NCBI GenBank assembly: GCA_030737835.1
Contig: CM060852.1
Location: forward strand, 23,813,185 to 23,877,184
From: Acorus gramineus
Lineage: Eukaryota > Streptophyta > Magnoliopsida > Acorales > Acoraceae
Direction: 5' to 3'
Length of the DNA: 64,000 nucleotides
Shown one piece after another: positions 1-10,989 of this stretch (position 1 is its first letter; each line of letters starts with the position of its first letter). Under the pieces are notes generated by a model, which saw only the letters and a program-made list of their open reading frames with translations, had not been told where the DNA came from and searched no databases. Position numbers and translations under genes: made by a program.

Positions 1-1012
1 CCATGAGGAAGCGTGAAGAATTATACCGCGCGCATGTCCTTTCAGGCTCCCAACGGAAGGAAGATGACAGGACTGACACCAAGGATCAAGCTTTCGTAAG
101 TGGTTTAGATTTATGATGTGTTGTTTTCTTCCTCTCAGCAGATGAATTATGCATTATTCTAAAAAGTGGGAATAAGCAGGCGCCTAGGCGGAATCAGGCC
201 TAGGTTGTCTCATCTGGGAGATTAAGCAGCCGTGTGATTAAGATGGAATTAAAAGTCTAACAAGTGTTTAAGTGGGGATTAAGCTGGAATTAAACAAGGA
301 TTAAGTGGATAATCAATGGTTAAGTGGGGATTGAAGGGGGGTTTAATACGAGTTTGATTATTTTTTTCTTTCGTTTATTTCATTTATTTTAATTATTTGC
401 ATTTTTTTTTATCATATATATATGGACTATACTTTTTATTATTAAAAGGTGGCTGATTAATCCCTGGTCCGCCTAACCGATTATCCCCTAGGTGGTTACT
501 GACTGCCCCGCTAGCACCTAGAGCTATTTATAACAGCTATTGAAATTACTTTGGTAACACCACCTGCAAATGACAGTTGATTTATTGCCACACACTGTAG
601 CGTTCATATGGCATGCTATCATGAAATCTGGCAAACCCATAATTTAGATGTAATTCAACATGTATTGATGAATGCTGAATCGTAGTATGTCCAGTCATAG
701 ATGCATGGCAAAAACCGTTCGATTGACCTTTTTCTTTTTATGATGCAGAGTTACGAATCTACGGGTAATAAGATCCACTACTCAGGGCCATTGATGTGCT
801 CTTCGGGCAACAGTGATCAGATGCTCAAAGATCACGATCGCCAGATACAAGAAGCCGTACGGCGTTCTCGACGTGACAAAGCAAAGATTCGAAAGGTACA
901 GGTCGAAGGGAACCAGACTGCAGGAAAACCTAATGATTTGGTCGGTGGTCTGTTGTTCCCTTCGGCTCGAGGGGCTGCTCCGGTATACGCCTCTAGTCAT
1001 GGAGCAGCATAG
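1..1012 (+). CDS. CDK-like Ser/Thr protein kinase, C-terminal exons (partial)
   Basis: The gene is cut by the window edge; only the last two coding exons are present, at 1-95 and 749-1012. The donor CTTTC|GTAAGT and acceptor GATGCAG|AGT are both phase 0, giving a 653 bp intron (96-748). Exon 1 reads RKREELYRAHVLSGSQRKED, and the last exon contains IHYSGPLM followed by a basic segment, DQMLKDHDRQIQEAVRRSRR. The YSGPL...ML.(D/E)H(D/E)RQIQ.AVRR tail is characteristic of the plant CDC2/CDK-like kinases At1g54610, At1g09600 and IBS1 (At1g18670). The kinase domain itself lies upstream of the window, so catalytic residues cannot be checked. The stop is TAG at 1010-1012. The protein presumably phosphorylates Ser/Thr substrates; the exact paralogue is not resolved. 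A start at ATG 701 was rejected because it lies in the intron. Confidence 0.72.
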
Positions 1013-2556
1013 GCTCAACTATGGCGGCGTTTTTGCGTATTGTTTGCAGGCCCTTTGACTTAGGGGAACTGCATTTTGAACTATGTTATTAGATTATTGT
1101 ATAGAAGACTAGTAATGCAAATTTATGTGTCATGGTCTTCTGTAGGAAGGAGAAGAAATGATTCATTTGAGTTGTTTATTGAAATTATTTAGAATTTTAT
1201 TGTTCTGTACAGCTAGCCCTTTTGTGCTGTCTTTGTAGGATATCTTCACGTATGGGAAAGATTCGTTGAATGTAAAAACAATAAGTCTTCTATGTAGTTC
1301 TTTGCAATTCACACATGCTCGGATTTATTTGGTGTATTTTTTTTTAAATGAAGAAGGATAATACTAAGTAAAACCTCATTTTTAGCCTTAATATCTGTGT
1401 GTGTGTTTTGAATTTTTTAAAAATAATATACCTTAGTAAATGAAGTACATGTTTTTATAAAAAATGAAATATATATTCCAATGAATTGTATAGATGCATT
1501 TATACAAAATGTTGTCGCAGATGTGGAATTCATGGCAATGAAGGTCCATGTTCAATGAAATGTTGTGAAGGGAGGATTAGATGTCGAAGAATTTTATACT
1601 GCAGAGACAGTGTTAACACACATTGGATCAGCAACAGTTGAGGCTTCCACTTTAGATTGGCTTCCACTTTAGATCTCAAAACAAACGAGCAAAAAAAGAA
1701 ATATTCCACTATGTTCATAAAGTTCATCATTGCATTTCGTTGTAAACAACAAGGAAGCAAATATTCTTGAGTTGAAGAAATAGCTCACAGATAACATATT
1801 AATGAATATGACTTAGCCAGTGAATGTTGAAGAATTCATGTTAGCTGCTGATTTTAAGGGGAAAACACCAGTTGATTTGAAACCACAATAAGAAAAATCT
1901 TGCAATTAGCATAAATTCTTGAAATAGAGTTCATTGTAGGGAAGTGATGCAGCGTATAAATACGCTCTTCTGCGGATTCGATCGAAGATGCGAAATGTGC
2001 AGGCTCCAACGACGCTGTTAATTCTTTAGGAAGAATGTCCAGACGGTGAGCTTCAACAATATGTTGATTTCTTTAAGAAATACCAGATGATGGAATTCTA
2101 CGTAATTGATATTCACCACGAATAACAAAACGAATGAAAATAATAAACTCTAATAATCAAAACTTAATTAATCAATTGGTTTATATGTCTATTTATAGAG
2201 TAGAAAATCCTTAACAGATTATGATCTCAACTAATTAAATCTGTAAACTATGATCCTAACAGATTATCAAATAACAAATACATATTTATTTAATCATAAC
2301 TAAAATTCAAATTCAAATTAAAATCAAGATTTGAAATTCAAATCTAAATATAGACCCTAAAAAAAGGGAATAAAATCCTAACAAACTGAAACTGTCAAAA
2401 ATAGTAAAAATAACTTTCAACCGTCGATTTGACCCCCAAAATGAACTCAGAAAGCTCCAAAATCTGGCGTAGTGACTATTCCTGTAAGGCTCGTCGACAT
2501 GAACACGCATAGACATAAATAGCGATTCTGATCTACGGTTTGAAAACTATGGCCAT
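1013..2556. other. 3' UTR followed by AT-rich noncoding DNA with an LTR-like block
   Basis: The first roughly 250 bases are probably the 3' UTR of the kinase gene. The segment about 1945-2560 looks like an old minus-strand LTR or similar promoter-bearing repeat. Read on the minus strand it has a TATA-like CTATAAATAG near 2200 and a leader-like stretch ending at GCATCACTTC near 1945. I could not find matching target duplications or both ends, so the class is unresolved. No credible gene was found. Confidence 0.3.
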
Positions 2557-3110
2557 TTGAAATCACGATACTCTCAATCGATGGAGATGCCTTCTTCTTT
2601 TCTAGTTCATCTGATCTCGTCCATCCATATAATTTGTAGCTATGATATCTGTATCAGGAAATCACCATTAATGGAGCAGAAAATTAAAATAGTGGAGAAG
2701 GGAGAAGAAATAACAAACCTGAAACAATCCAACAAGCATTCATCCAACAAGTATTCCAAGGCAATGAGGGAAGAATTGGACAAAAGTATATCACATTTTG
2801 AGAGGAAAGCACAAATTGGACTGCAAGGAAAAGAAAAATTGGTCACCAAATTGAAGGTGGACGTAAATGATTTATCCAATAAAGTAACTGCCAACTAATT
2901 TGCAAGTTGAAAGACTTGGTGAAAGGAATGAAATTCAGGTGGAAGCCTTGAGAAATCGCAAGAAAAAGCCTGGAGGAAGTTCAAGATGACAGTGATGGAA
3001 CTTTACAAGGAGCTACCGAAACTAAAAGTTTCCAAAAGCTGTCTGAATGGGATGGATTATGAAGATTTGGCATTCGATAATGTGATAATGGATGACAAGG
3101 TGGAGAATCT
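2557..3110 (+). pseudogene. Remnant of a coiled-coil protein gene
   Basis: An open frame at 2557-2898 encodes a Lys/Glu-rich, heptad-like segment (for example KEKLVTKLKVDVNDLSNKV). Similar charged coding-like sequence continues downstream in other frames: LQVERLGERNEIQVEALRNR from about 2904, and a further stretch to about 3110. The frame changes and the lack of a recognisable start or promoter suggest a decayed exon of a coiled-coil protein. I do not recognise the family. It could also be part of an unrecognised transposon. Confidence 0.25.
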
Positions 3111-4223
3111 AATTAACACCAAATACAATTCATATTATCAGCTGAATATATCAAAGCAGTAGTGGATGATGGATTGATGGACTCTCTCAGACTCATTCTA
3201 AAAGGCTTGAAATGCCACCCACAGAGTAAAACTTTACCTTCATATCCTTTATTCCTTTAAAGGGACATATTTATAGCCTGATGAAAGCAATCTGATTGAT
3301 CCAACACATCACCTTATCCTAACACATTTATCATTCACATCATCTAAACCAATCTTCTTGATTCATATAAATACCTTATCCTAACTAATTTATCATTCAA
3401 TCTATAGATAAAATAAAAAATAAAAATATTAACCAATAATTTATAGGACCAATATAATTGGTCCATGTCATATACATTATTTTATCCTAATAAATGTATC
3501 ATTCAATCCATAGATAAATTCTAAAATAAAAATATTAACTAATTATCAAGATAATTCTTAAATAATTCTACATCATATCAAAATATAAAATGAATCTGAA
3601 TTATATCTAGATGAATGTTCATCAAATATGCACGTGTCACTGTCTAAAATAAATTTTAATTCAAAATTGTCTTGCCAAAAATTGAAATATAATAAAATAA
3701 AATAATATAATGTTCCTTGAAATAAATCATAGAATATCTAATCTATCTATTATACTAACTAAAAAGAGTTTTCAAATGTATGTAACACAATTTTATGTTT
3801 TTACCCTTTTACAAATTTATTAAAATCCATTATTACTCAAAATCAATATTTATTCTCTTAATTCTAAGTTAAGATTTAAAATAGATAATTACATTTTATA
3901 AATTTTATATATAACCGAATTCTCCAATAATAAATTAATTAAAAAATATAGAAAATTTAAAATAGAATAAAATTATTTTATTTTATTTTTTGTTGGTGGA
4001 TTGTTCTTCAGATTTATTAACATATCATGTTGTTGGTGGGTTGTAGAGGCGTGGGTGGAGTCCATTTAATTTATTCCATTTTATAATATTCTATTTTATG
4101 CAGGAGAAGACTAGTGTTTATTTATTTTGTTTGTGTATTTCACTTTGTTGCTCAACCGTCAACGAGGAACATAATTTTTAGATTAATTTAATATTTAGTG
4201 GAATATATTAAAACAATCAAATG
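3111..4223. other. AT-rich intergenic DNA
   Basis: No gene or clear repeat structure was seen. The stretch is very AT-rich with many short poly-A and poly-T runs. Confidence 0.5.
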
Positions 4224-4681
4224 GTTTTTGTATTTTTAAGTTTTCATGAACTATATGATTCAGTGATCGACCTCTTACTTCTTAATATTATTATATATTA
4301 AGTCTCTAAAGTTAAAGGATATGTTTCTTATTAGTCCCTCTCAGGGACTGGTTAAAAATCAAATAATTTAGTGATAGGTCCCTCATAGGTAAGGGTGTAA
4401 CTTTGGTCGGTTAAACCGAATCCGAACCGATTGTTTTTGGGTTTGGGTTAATAGTTTTATGGTTTGATTTGTGTATAGATTGAAAAATTAATAAATCGAT
4501 CTACATTGGTTTTCATTTGGTTTTAATTAAAAAACAAATCGAATTAACTAAACTGAACTGAATTAAATTTAAATACATGATTATTCATAATTAATATTCA
4601 TTTAGAGCATTTTTTTTATATTAAAACTATATTTTGTTATACCATTAATATTCATTAAAATATGAACATACAAATTGTAAC

Positions 4682-5668
4682 TGAGGTGGATATTTTCCCC
4701 CTTCAGTTAAATTTGTAAATCTCTTGAGAAAATGAACTTGAACTATATGAATTTTTTGCTGTGTTTTTACTCTCTCAATGACCGTATTGAAAATGACACA
4801 CCGTGACTCATAATGACTGGATGTGCCTCTAGAGTGCTGAGCGCGCGACCTCTTTATAGGCTTTCTACGTACCCCTGAGAGATCAAGCCATACGTAGTTC
4901 CTTTTTTGCCCTTGTAACCGCCTTGCCACTAACTATTTAGTGGGCTTTTTTCCAGGGAAACTCCCCCTGCATTTATGCTCCACGTCGATCCTTGATTACC
5001 CACGTTCTGTTAGTAGTGGGCCTTGAATGCCACCTAGGCAGTTACAGGCGTTAGTGGTCTTCTGACCGTTTCTTTATTCTGCTTGGGGTCTCTTGATATG
5101 CTCGCCCGTACGTTTCATAATATGTCTGCAAGGAGTAAGGTCGACTGATCAGACCTCGTGTCTGGTCGTGGCTTAGACTATTCATTTTCGAGGAGTAAAG
5201 TTGACCGACCAAACCTCTTGTCTGGTCGTTCCTTAGACTACTCGCCTTCGAGTAGTAAGGTCGATCGACCAGATCTCGTGTCTGGTCGTGCCTTAGACTA
5301 CTCGCATTCAAGGAGTAAGGTTGACCGACCAGACCTCGTGTTTGGTTGTGCCTTAGACTACTCGCATTCGAGGAATAAAATCACCGACCAGACCTCGTGT
5401 CTGGTCGTGCCTTAGACTACTTGTTTTCGAGGAGTAAGGCCAACTGACCAGACCTCGTGTCTGGTCGTGCATTAGACTGCTCATTTTGTGGGGTGCCTGA
5501 CTGCCTGACTAGGCCCTAGATCTAGTCGTGTCAGCACATTCGGGAGAATCATCATGACTAAGGGTTGGAACTTAGATTTGCGGGACCCACGGTTGGCCCA
5601 CATCCGTCCCGGTGTGACACGTCATCCCTGATATGACACGTGTCGTGGTGAGGATTTTTACCTCCACA
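4682..5668 (-). repeat. 3' LTR of the gypsy element (987 bp)
   Basis: It begins TGAGGTGGATATTT and ends CCTCCACA on the + strand and is closely similar to 15606-16410. It is 182 bp longer than its partner because it holds about three more copies of a ~60 bp tandem unit. A minus-strand TATA (CTATAAAG) lies at 4852-4859. Confidence 0.9.
5130..5495. repeat. ~60 bp tandem repeats in the 3' LTR, six copies
   Basis: Each unit contains the core CTTAGACTACTCG, a GAGGAGTAAGGT-like block and CGACCAGACCTCGTG. Cores recur near 5175, 5234, 5295, 5354, 5413 and 5472. The units are open on both strands and give repeated peptides such as SGRALDYSHSRSKVDRPDL; I regard these as by-products of the repeat, not a gene. 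Confidence 0.85.
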
Positions 5669-5690
5669 GATGCCCCCTCTTCTGCTCTTT
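5669..5690 (-). other. Polypurine tract of the gypsy element
   Basis: Just inside the 3' LTR the minus strand reads GCAGAAGAGGGGGCATC, a purine-rich plus-strand primer site for reverse transcription. The inverted relative has AACAAAAGAGGGGGCATC in the same place (ending 28099). Confidence 0.7.
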
Positions 5691-5978
5691 TGGCTTGTCG
5701 AGAGAGCAGAAGATCATGAAAAATCACCCGCCTCCATACCTTTCGGGGGGGTCAAATATCTGGTCACCTGTCTTCTCGGGATTCTTTGATCCGCCCAGGA
5801 TTTGATGGCTGATTTGCTACGTTAGCCTTAATGACGAGTGGCCTCTAAAGATGTTTGGAAAATCCAAACGTCGGCACCCCTTCGGATTTTGTGAATACCC
5901 TTTTTATTGGCATTGATTACTCCTCGATGTTTGCAGCGAAATAAGTGCGGCCGTCTTCTCGAAGCGTCGCCTCGCCTG

Positions 5979-5986
5979 TATTTAAA
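5979..5986 (+). promoter_or_regulatory. TATA-like box of antisense gene 1
   Basis: TATTTAAA lies 72 bp before the ATG at 6058. A pyrimidine-rich leader (about 6004-6055) follows, so the antisense gene seems to have its own promoter on the + strand. Not tested. Confidence 0.4.
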
Positions 5987-6057
5987 GATCAAGTGGGTAG
6001 TACTTTTCCCATCTCTCCCCCTTCCTTTGCTTTCTGAAAATTCCTTTGCCACCTTTC

Positions 6058-6813
6058 ATGGAAAAAACCGCCATTACCGCAGCCCTCCACAGAGAGTTGG
6101 GCGTCTCCTCAGACTTCACGATTGACGAGTTGTCTGAGGATGAGGTCCTCACCCTCTTTCTTGACTATGTCCTCCTCCATCCGAGTTATTTCACGGATAA
6201 GAGTCTTTCTCTTCCTCTACCACGCTTGGTGGTAGAGTTTCTTGATTTCTTTGGCCTCCATCCCATCTTGGTCATCCCCAACGTGTACCACGTCTTAATG
6301 TGTGTGGTCGCGTTAGGGAAGAAGACAGGAGTTGAGCTGGGCCTGACCGAGATCCATTGGATCTATCAGGTCAAGGCTTCACCCTCCGGGCGGTCCCCGT
6401 CCTTCTACATCTCTTGCCGAGCTAGAGCGCCAGAACTTGTCCTTGGCATGGCTCGAGGTGATATCCACGACTAGGAGAGTCGCCGGATTTGGGTCTGGGG
6501 TCCTTGGATTCCAGATGGTTGGGATTTGTCCTATTGCCACTTGTGTCGCCCCCAGAAGCCGATGGTGGCTGCCCCCAGACCGGAGGTCGAGGAGTTGAAG
6601 ATGGATGACATCTCCGGGGTGATGGAGTATCTGAACCGATCGTGGTGGGAGTTGCTTGGATTGGAAGAACCGCGACGCGCTCCTCCCATTGCAACGTTTC
6701 CTTGCGATGTGATTGAGTCAGTGGGTGGCCCTGGTTTTGTTTTTCCTCCCACTGCTCCACACAATGGGGCGAGGCGGTGCTCTTTGAGGCTCCTTCAATT
6801 GAGTTTTGGATAA
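6058..6813 (+). pseudogene. Antisense gene 1 of the gypsy element (aORF1), one nonsense codon
   Basis: The ATG at 6058 opens a 138-codon frame that stops at TAG 6472-6474, then stays open in the same frame to TAA 6811-6813 (252 codons in all). The first part matches the plant putative gypsy-type transposon domain by pattern: LPLPRLVVEFLDFFGLHP, then VYHVLMCVVALGKK and a WIYQVKAS...FYISCR block. The tail after the stop is Trp-rich (RRIWVWGPWIP, LNRSWWELLGLEE). The inverted relative at 27264-27715 has TTG (Leu) where this copy has TAG, so the stop is a derived mutation. The function of these proteins is not known. Its neighbour at 7902 encodes a diverged copy of the same domain. Confidence 0.6.
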
Positions 6814-7380
6814 AATTCCATTGCCCTACAAGTGGATTTAAACTTATCGCCTTCGCCTCCTGTCTCACCATCTCCATCACTTGCCGCTTGATCATCTTCC
6901 TCGTTTGTTTCTTCTTCTTCTTCATCATCTTCCTCAGCTCCCGCCGTCCCTAGGGGTACCGTCCCTTCCACCAGTGGAATGGAGGTCAACGCCCCACCAT
7001 TGGTGCCCCAGTGACCCTGGGTGCTGGGGTAGATGCTGCTCCTATTCCCAAAGACTGTCTTCAGAGTGTCCTCCTCCCCCTTAGTGGCCCTTTGAGGAAT
7101 TTGCAAGCCTCAGTCCATGCCCCCTCCCTCTCCATAGATCATCAATTGCGGTCCCTCCGCGAAGCTTGTGAGGGTGATGAAAGAAGATCGCCTTCTGGAC
7201 TTCATCAGTGGCTACCGCTTGGGCTATGTTGACTACTCATGTGGTTTTTGAGAGATGAATAATGAGGAACTGCCAGAACTGCACCAAGCTGTGAGTGAAA
7301 GGAGACTTCATGGGAAGGGACGAGTAGAAGACCGAGCAGAGGGTTGAATTTTTTTTTTGTGTAATCTTTATCTAATCAAT
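6814..7380 (+). other. Degenerate Ser/Pro-rich tail and 3' end of antisense gene 1
   Basis: The segment 6841-7110 reads as Ser/Pro-rich sequence (LSPSPPVSPSPSLAA, then a poly-Ser run) interrupted by stops, resembling the low-complexity middle of antisense gene 2. Around 7345-7390 there is a T-rich tract and AATCAATGAATAAAAAAA, a plausible polyadenylation region on the + strand. Confidence 0.35.
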
Positions 7381-7794
7381 GAATAAAAAAATTACTTTCT
7401 CTGCTCAACCTTGCTCGTATTTTATCTACTTGCGCGCTTCGCATATTACTTCTCCTCGCTGTACGATTCTATTCGTGAACCGCAGAGTCCTAAAAACCTG
7501 TCGTACCCACGGTCATCCACGAGCAGGATCCTCGAAAAGGATTCACGAACCGGATTTCTCTGGTCGTGCCCACCTGTCCGCAAAGGTTTTCTCGTCGTTC
7601 CGTCTTTTCTCCATGCCACGTGAAAAATTCGTGACAATAAATTCGTCACGTAGGCTGCATGTTTGTCGAAACTGATGTCTCGTTGCTCACGCCAGCTGTC
7701 CCTCGATATCTGCAAATGATTTCAACGGCAAATCTTCCATTATTTCATTTTCGCGCTTCTGTCATGATTACAGGAACTTTTCAAAGGAGAATCG

Positions 7795-7803
7795 CTCTAT
7801 AAG
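7795..7803 (+). promoter_or_regulatory. TATA-like box of antisense gene 2
   Basis: CTCTATAAG lies about 100 bp before the ATG at 7902. The leader is A/G- then C/T-rich and the start context is GCGCCACCATGTCG, a strong plant initiation context. Confidence 0.5.
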
Positions 7804-7901
7804 TTTCTATCATTCGACGAGAAGAGAAGAGAGAATTCAAAAATCAAATCCTCTGCTCGTTTTCAAACTTTGCCTCTTCTTGAGTTCCTTCTCGCGCCAC
7901 C

Positions 7902-10196
7902 ATGTCGATGGACATTGTTCAGAAACTAAGGTCCTCCCTGTCGATTCCTGAATCCATCATCATCACCCCTACACCTTTCACAACCGTAGATGAGCTTAAG
8001 GGCAGCGGCTCTGAGAAGCTCTTCATGTATCTTTCTCAGATGTTGAGGAGCTCCCTTTCTTTTTTTCTCCCTGAGCTGATCAGGGACTTCATGCGCCGAT
8101 TTAAGTTTCACCCGGTGCAATGCTCCTCTAATCTGTTAAGGGTGCTGATATGCGTTGTCACGATCAACCGCAAGCTGCAGCTTCAACTCAGGGTGGATGA
8201 CATCCACCACCTGTACGATTTGAGAAAGTCGGAGCATGCTTACTATCTTCGGGTGAGGCCAGGTGCAGTCCCTCTCTTGGAAATGCTTCCTTCATCCGAC
8301 AGCAGATGGAGGAATGAATGCCTTGTGCAACTGACCGGCCTATGGGCGCTTCCTACCTCCGCTTCGAGTGAAGAACCGAGGGTGCCATGTCGTCTCCGTC
8401 CAGCGAAATTGGGTGAGCATAAAAATCATCGGACTTTTACGCTTTATTTGCCCCTTTTTTCATAGCCAAAGAGCCTCATGTGCCCCCTGCAGATGATTCG
8501 GAGCGCGCGCCTCCAGACCCGTCGGTGGTGAAGCTCGATCAGATTGTCAAGGCTCAGAAGCTGGAGGAAAAGGATTTCCGCAAAATCCTTAACCTTCCAG
8601 CACCCAGGGCCCCCGGTTCCTTCTCGAAAGTCGTTGGCTCGTCTTCTGGAGTTGACGCATCTTCTGCCCTCGCGGAAGCTTCGTCCCTTGATGTTTCCGA
8701 GGAAGCGGGTGAGCAGTCAGCCGCCCCCAAGGCCAGGTCAGCTTTGAAGAAGAGATCTAGGTTTCCACTTCCTTCAAAGCGGCGGAATAAGGTTGCTCGC
8801 TCGGATTCAGAGTCTGAAAGGGCGGACCCTGAGGGCAAAGTCAGCGCCCTGCCAGACGTCTCTCTGGCTTCAGTGACCGATTCACCTTCGAGTGCTGTCG
8901 GTGTGGTTGCTGTTGAGCCTCCCGTGCCTTCTGGTGAAGAGGGACGCCCACCAAGTTTTGAAATCATTTGTGCATCAGAGACGGTGGAGTTTCCCTCCTC
9001 TCCGGAAATTGAGGTGGTCGTGGATCCCGCCTCCGATCTTCCAGTTGCTGCCTCCGGGGTTTTAGTTGGAGCAACTTGTGATGAGCCCTCCCTTGCCAAG
9101 GAGGTAGCGACTGTTGCTTCTTCAGTTTCCTCACCTGGGGTTACTCCAGTTGCAATGGCAGACTCGATGTCTGTGATCATTGTCTCGTCGGAGGTGCCCC
9201 CAACCGAGATGATGGAAACTACTTTCGTCCTGGCTTCTCCCCCGAGGGTGCCCCCAGTTGCTTTGACTGCGGCAGGGATGCCTCCAGACGCTTCGACTAC
9301 GGTTGATTCTTCGGGCCCTTCTCGCTCAGATGCACCCTTTGTCACGACTTTCGTGGCTCCTTCTCCTACTGTTGTAGGTGCCGAGGTTTTTCTTCTGGTT
9401 GATCGTGCTAGCAAAGAGTTAGCCAGTACTTAGCTCAGAGGCTGTCTTCTCGAGGGCGACCTGAACTGTGCTCGCCGGGCCACGACGGAGGCGCTTTTTA
9501 CCCGACTAGGCTGGAGCTTTTATAATGTAAGTGTTCAACTTCTATTTTGAAGCTTCTTCCTCAAGGTTTTAACCATTTTCTCTCTAGAACTCTGTCATCT
9601 GACAGGTACTCAATGAGCGAAGCCTGGATGCGATGAGGTCTGAAGCTTTCTTGAAGTCGGCTCAAGAACTCACCCATCGAAGAGAAGCACAACTCAAGTC
9701 GGTCGAGGAGCAGTTTACGATCGCGAAGCGAACTCGCCTTGCAGCGGAACTCGCTGAATCTTCTGCTCATCGAGACTTGTTCGCCGCTCAAGTTCGGGCC
9801 GTTGCTACTGAAGAACGGGTGAGAGAGCTCCTCGAGCTGAAGCTCTCTCAATCCTTCGGTCAAGCTTCCTTTTCCTTGCAGGCGCACAGTGCAGAAAAGC
9901 GAGTTGAGGCCCTGATGCGTGAATTGCAAGAGCAGCAAGTCAAGTTTTGCTATCTTTGAGCCGGTTGTGCTGCTGCTTTCGAGGACGATCTGTCGAAGGA
10001 TCGAGCAGAAGTTTTCACGACTATGAGGGACCAAATGAAGGAGATTTTAGATTCTTTGATGAATTGTGCCGAGAAGAACTACAATTGTGGATATCGTCAA
10101 GGTTATGAAGATAGATCCAACAACGTCTCTCCTCGCATTGCTACTGCTCCTTTTTCTGGTTCTGATTCTGGCCCTCTTGATGTGTCTCAGATTTAG
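7902..10196 (+). pseudogene. Antisense gene 2 of the gypsy element (aORF2), three exons, two nonsense codons
   Basis: Three + strand open segments join by consistent splice sites. Exon 1 is 7902-8412 (donor TTGG|GTGAGC). Intron 1 is 8413-8465 (53 bp, acceptor TTTTTTCATAG). Exon 2 is 8466-9526 (donor AAT|GTAAGT). Intron 2 is 9527-9605 (acceptor CTGACAG). Exon 3 is 9606-10196. Intron 1 restores the frame change between the segments; intron 2 is phase 0. Two in-frame stops, TAG 9431-9433 and TGA 9957-9959, interrupt a frame that otherwise runs about 720 codons. The N-terminal part (LPELIRDFMRRFKFHP...LLRVLICVVTINRK) is homologous to antisense gene 1. The middle is Ser/Pro/Val-rich, and the C-terminal part is a coiled coil (KSAQELTHRREAQLKSVEEQ). 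The function is unknown; it is probably an accessory protein of the element. Confidence 0.6.
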
Positions 10197-10989
10197 ACTT
10201 TTTGTAAAAAATAATGTTTTCATAAACAACTTGTCTTTTACATGTCTACTTGTTTTTCACATGATCTGAATGTTTGGAGTGTTCATTGTCGTGATAATAG
10301 AGTTTTGTGCCCACTCGATGGACTAACTCTGATTTATCCCGTCATCGCGACCTCCGTAGGACTAGGGCCCCTAGAAATCCGGTGAATACTAGAGGAAGGT
10401 TATCCCTCTTTTTGTCCTCATCGTGTGAGGGTGTCTCGCACATTCCTTCTGCTCCTGCTTGAGGGTTTTTGAAAATGGAGTGCTTAGGACGAGAGGGAAG
10501 TACCCTTTCAAAATTTTGAGTCCATGGATTAATTCTGCTCGTCCTTTCCTAGCGACCTTCAAAGATTAATCGTAGAGCCTGGGTTCTATGCAACCGTGTG
10601 AGCATAGGGGGAAGCTTGTACTTTCTAACGACCACACCATTTGAGTGTAACCTATGTGTCTCACTTTTGCAAACATTTTACTCGAGTGCTTGTCGATGGA
10701 TGGGGCGTCCCCTGCGCGACCTCTTACAAAGAGTGCTCATCCGATCGACCTGAACTGGATCAACGCGCGACCTCCGTGGAGTGCTATACTCGCGACCTCC
10801 TTGGAGTGCTATTTTTGCGACCTCTTTGTTGAGAGTGCTATTCTCGCGACTTCTCTCCAAGAGTGCTTTATTTGAGACCAAGTTCACGCGCGACCTTGAA
10901 CAGGTTCTTATTCACATAAAATATTCATAACGAATTGAAACCAAATTAAATTTTAAAAGTAGCACTTTTTCAAATGCATTACATTGCGA
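10197..10989. other. Spacer between antisense gene 2 and integrase
   Basis: Converging 3' ends of the + strand antisense gene and the minus strand pol meet here. No coding potential was recognised. A degenerate short tandem repeat occupies about 10700-10880. Confidence 0.5.
10700..10880. repeat. Minisatellite of GCGACCTC...GAGTGCTAT units
   Basis: About five imperfect units of roughly 28-40 bp each contain GCGACCTC or GCGACTTC followed by GAGTGCT. The same words (GAGTGCTGAGCGCGCGACCT) occur beside the TATA box in the LTRs (4835-4852). Confidence 0.6.

Noticed and set aside
701..748. Kinase exon starting at ATG 701
   Set aside because: The frame is continuous with the last exon only by chance; a good acceptor at 748 and the phase-0 donor at 95 show that this is intron.
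2313..2516. Short minus-strand frame
   Set aside because: AT-rich sequence with hydrophobic low-complexity translation and no supporting signal.
5130..5495. Regular ~60 bp repeats as a CRISPR-like array or repeat protein
   Set aside because: The units are contiguous tandem copies without unique spacers, lie inside an LTR and vary in number between LTRs of one plant element.
8554..9414. 286-codon open frame on the minus strand
   Set aside because: It is the opposite-strand shadow of the low-complexity exon 2 of antisense gene 2, with no start context, splice sites or recognisable domain.
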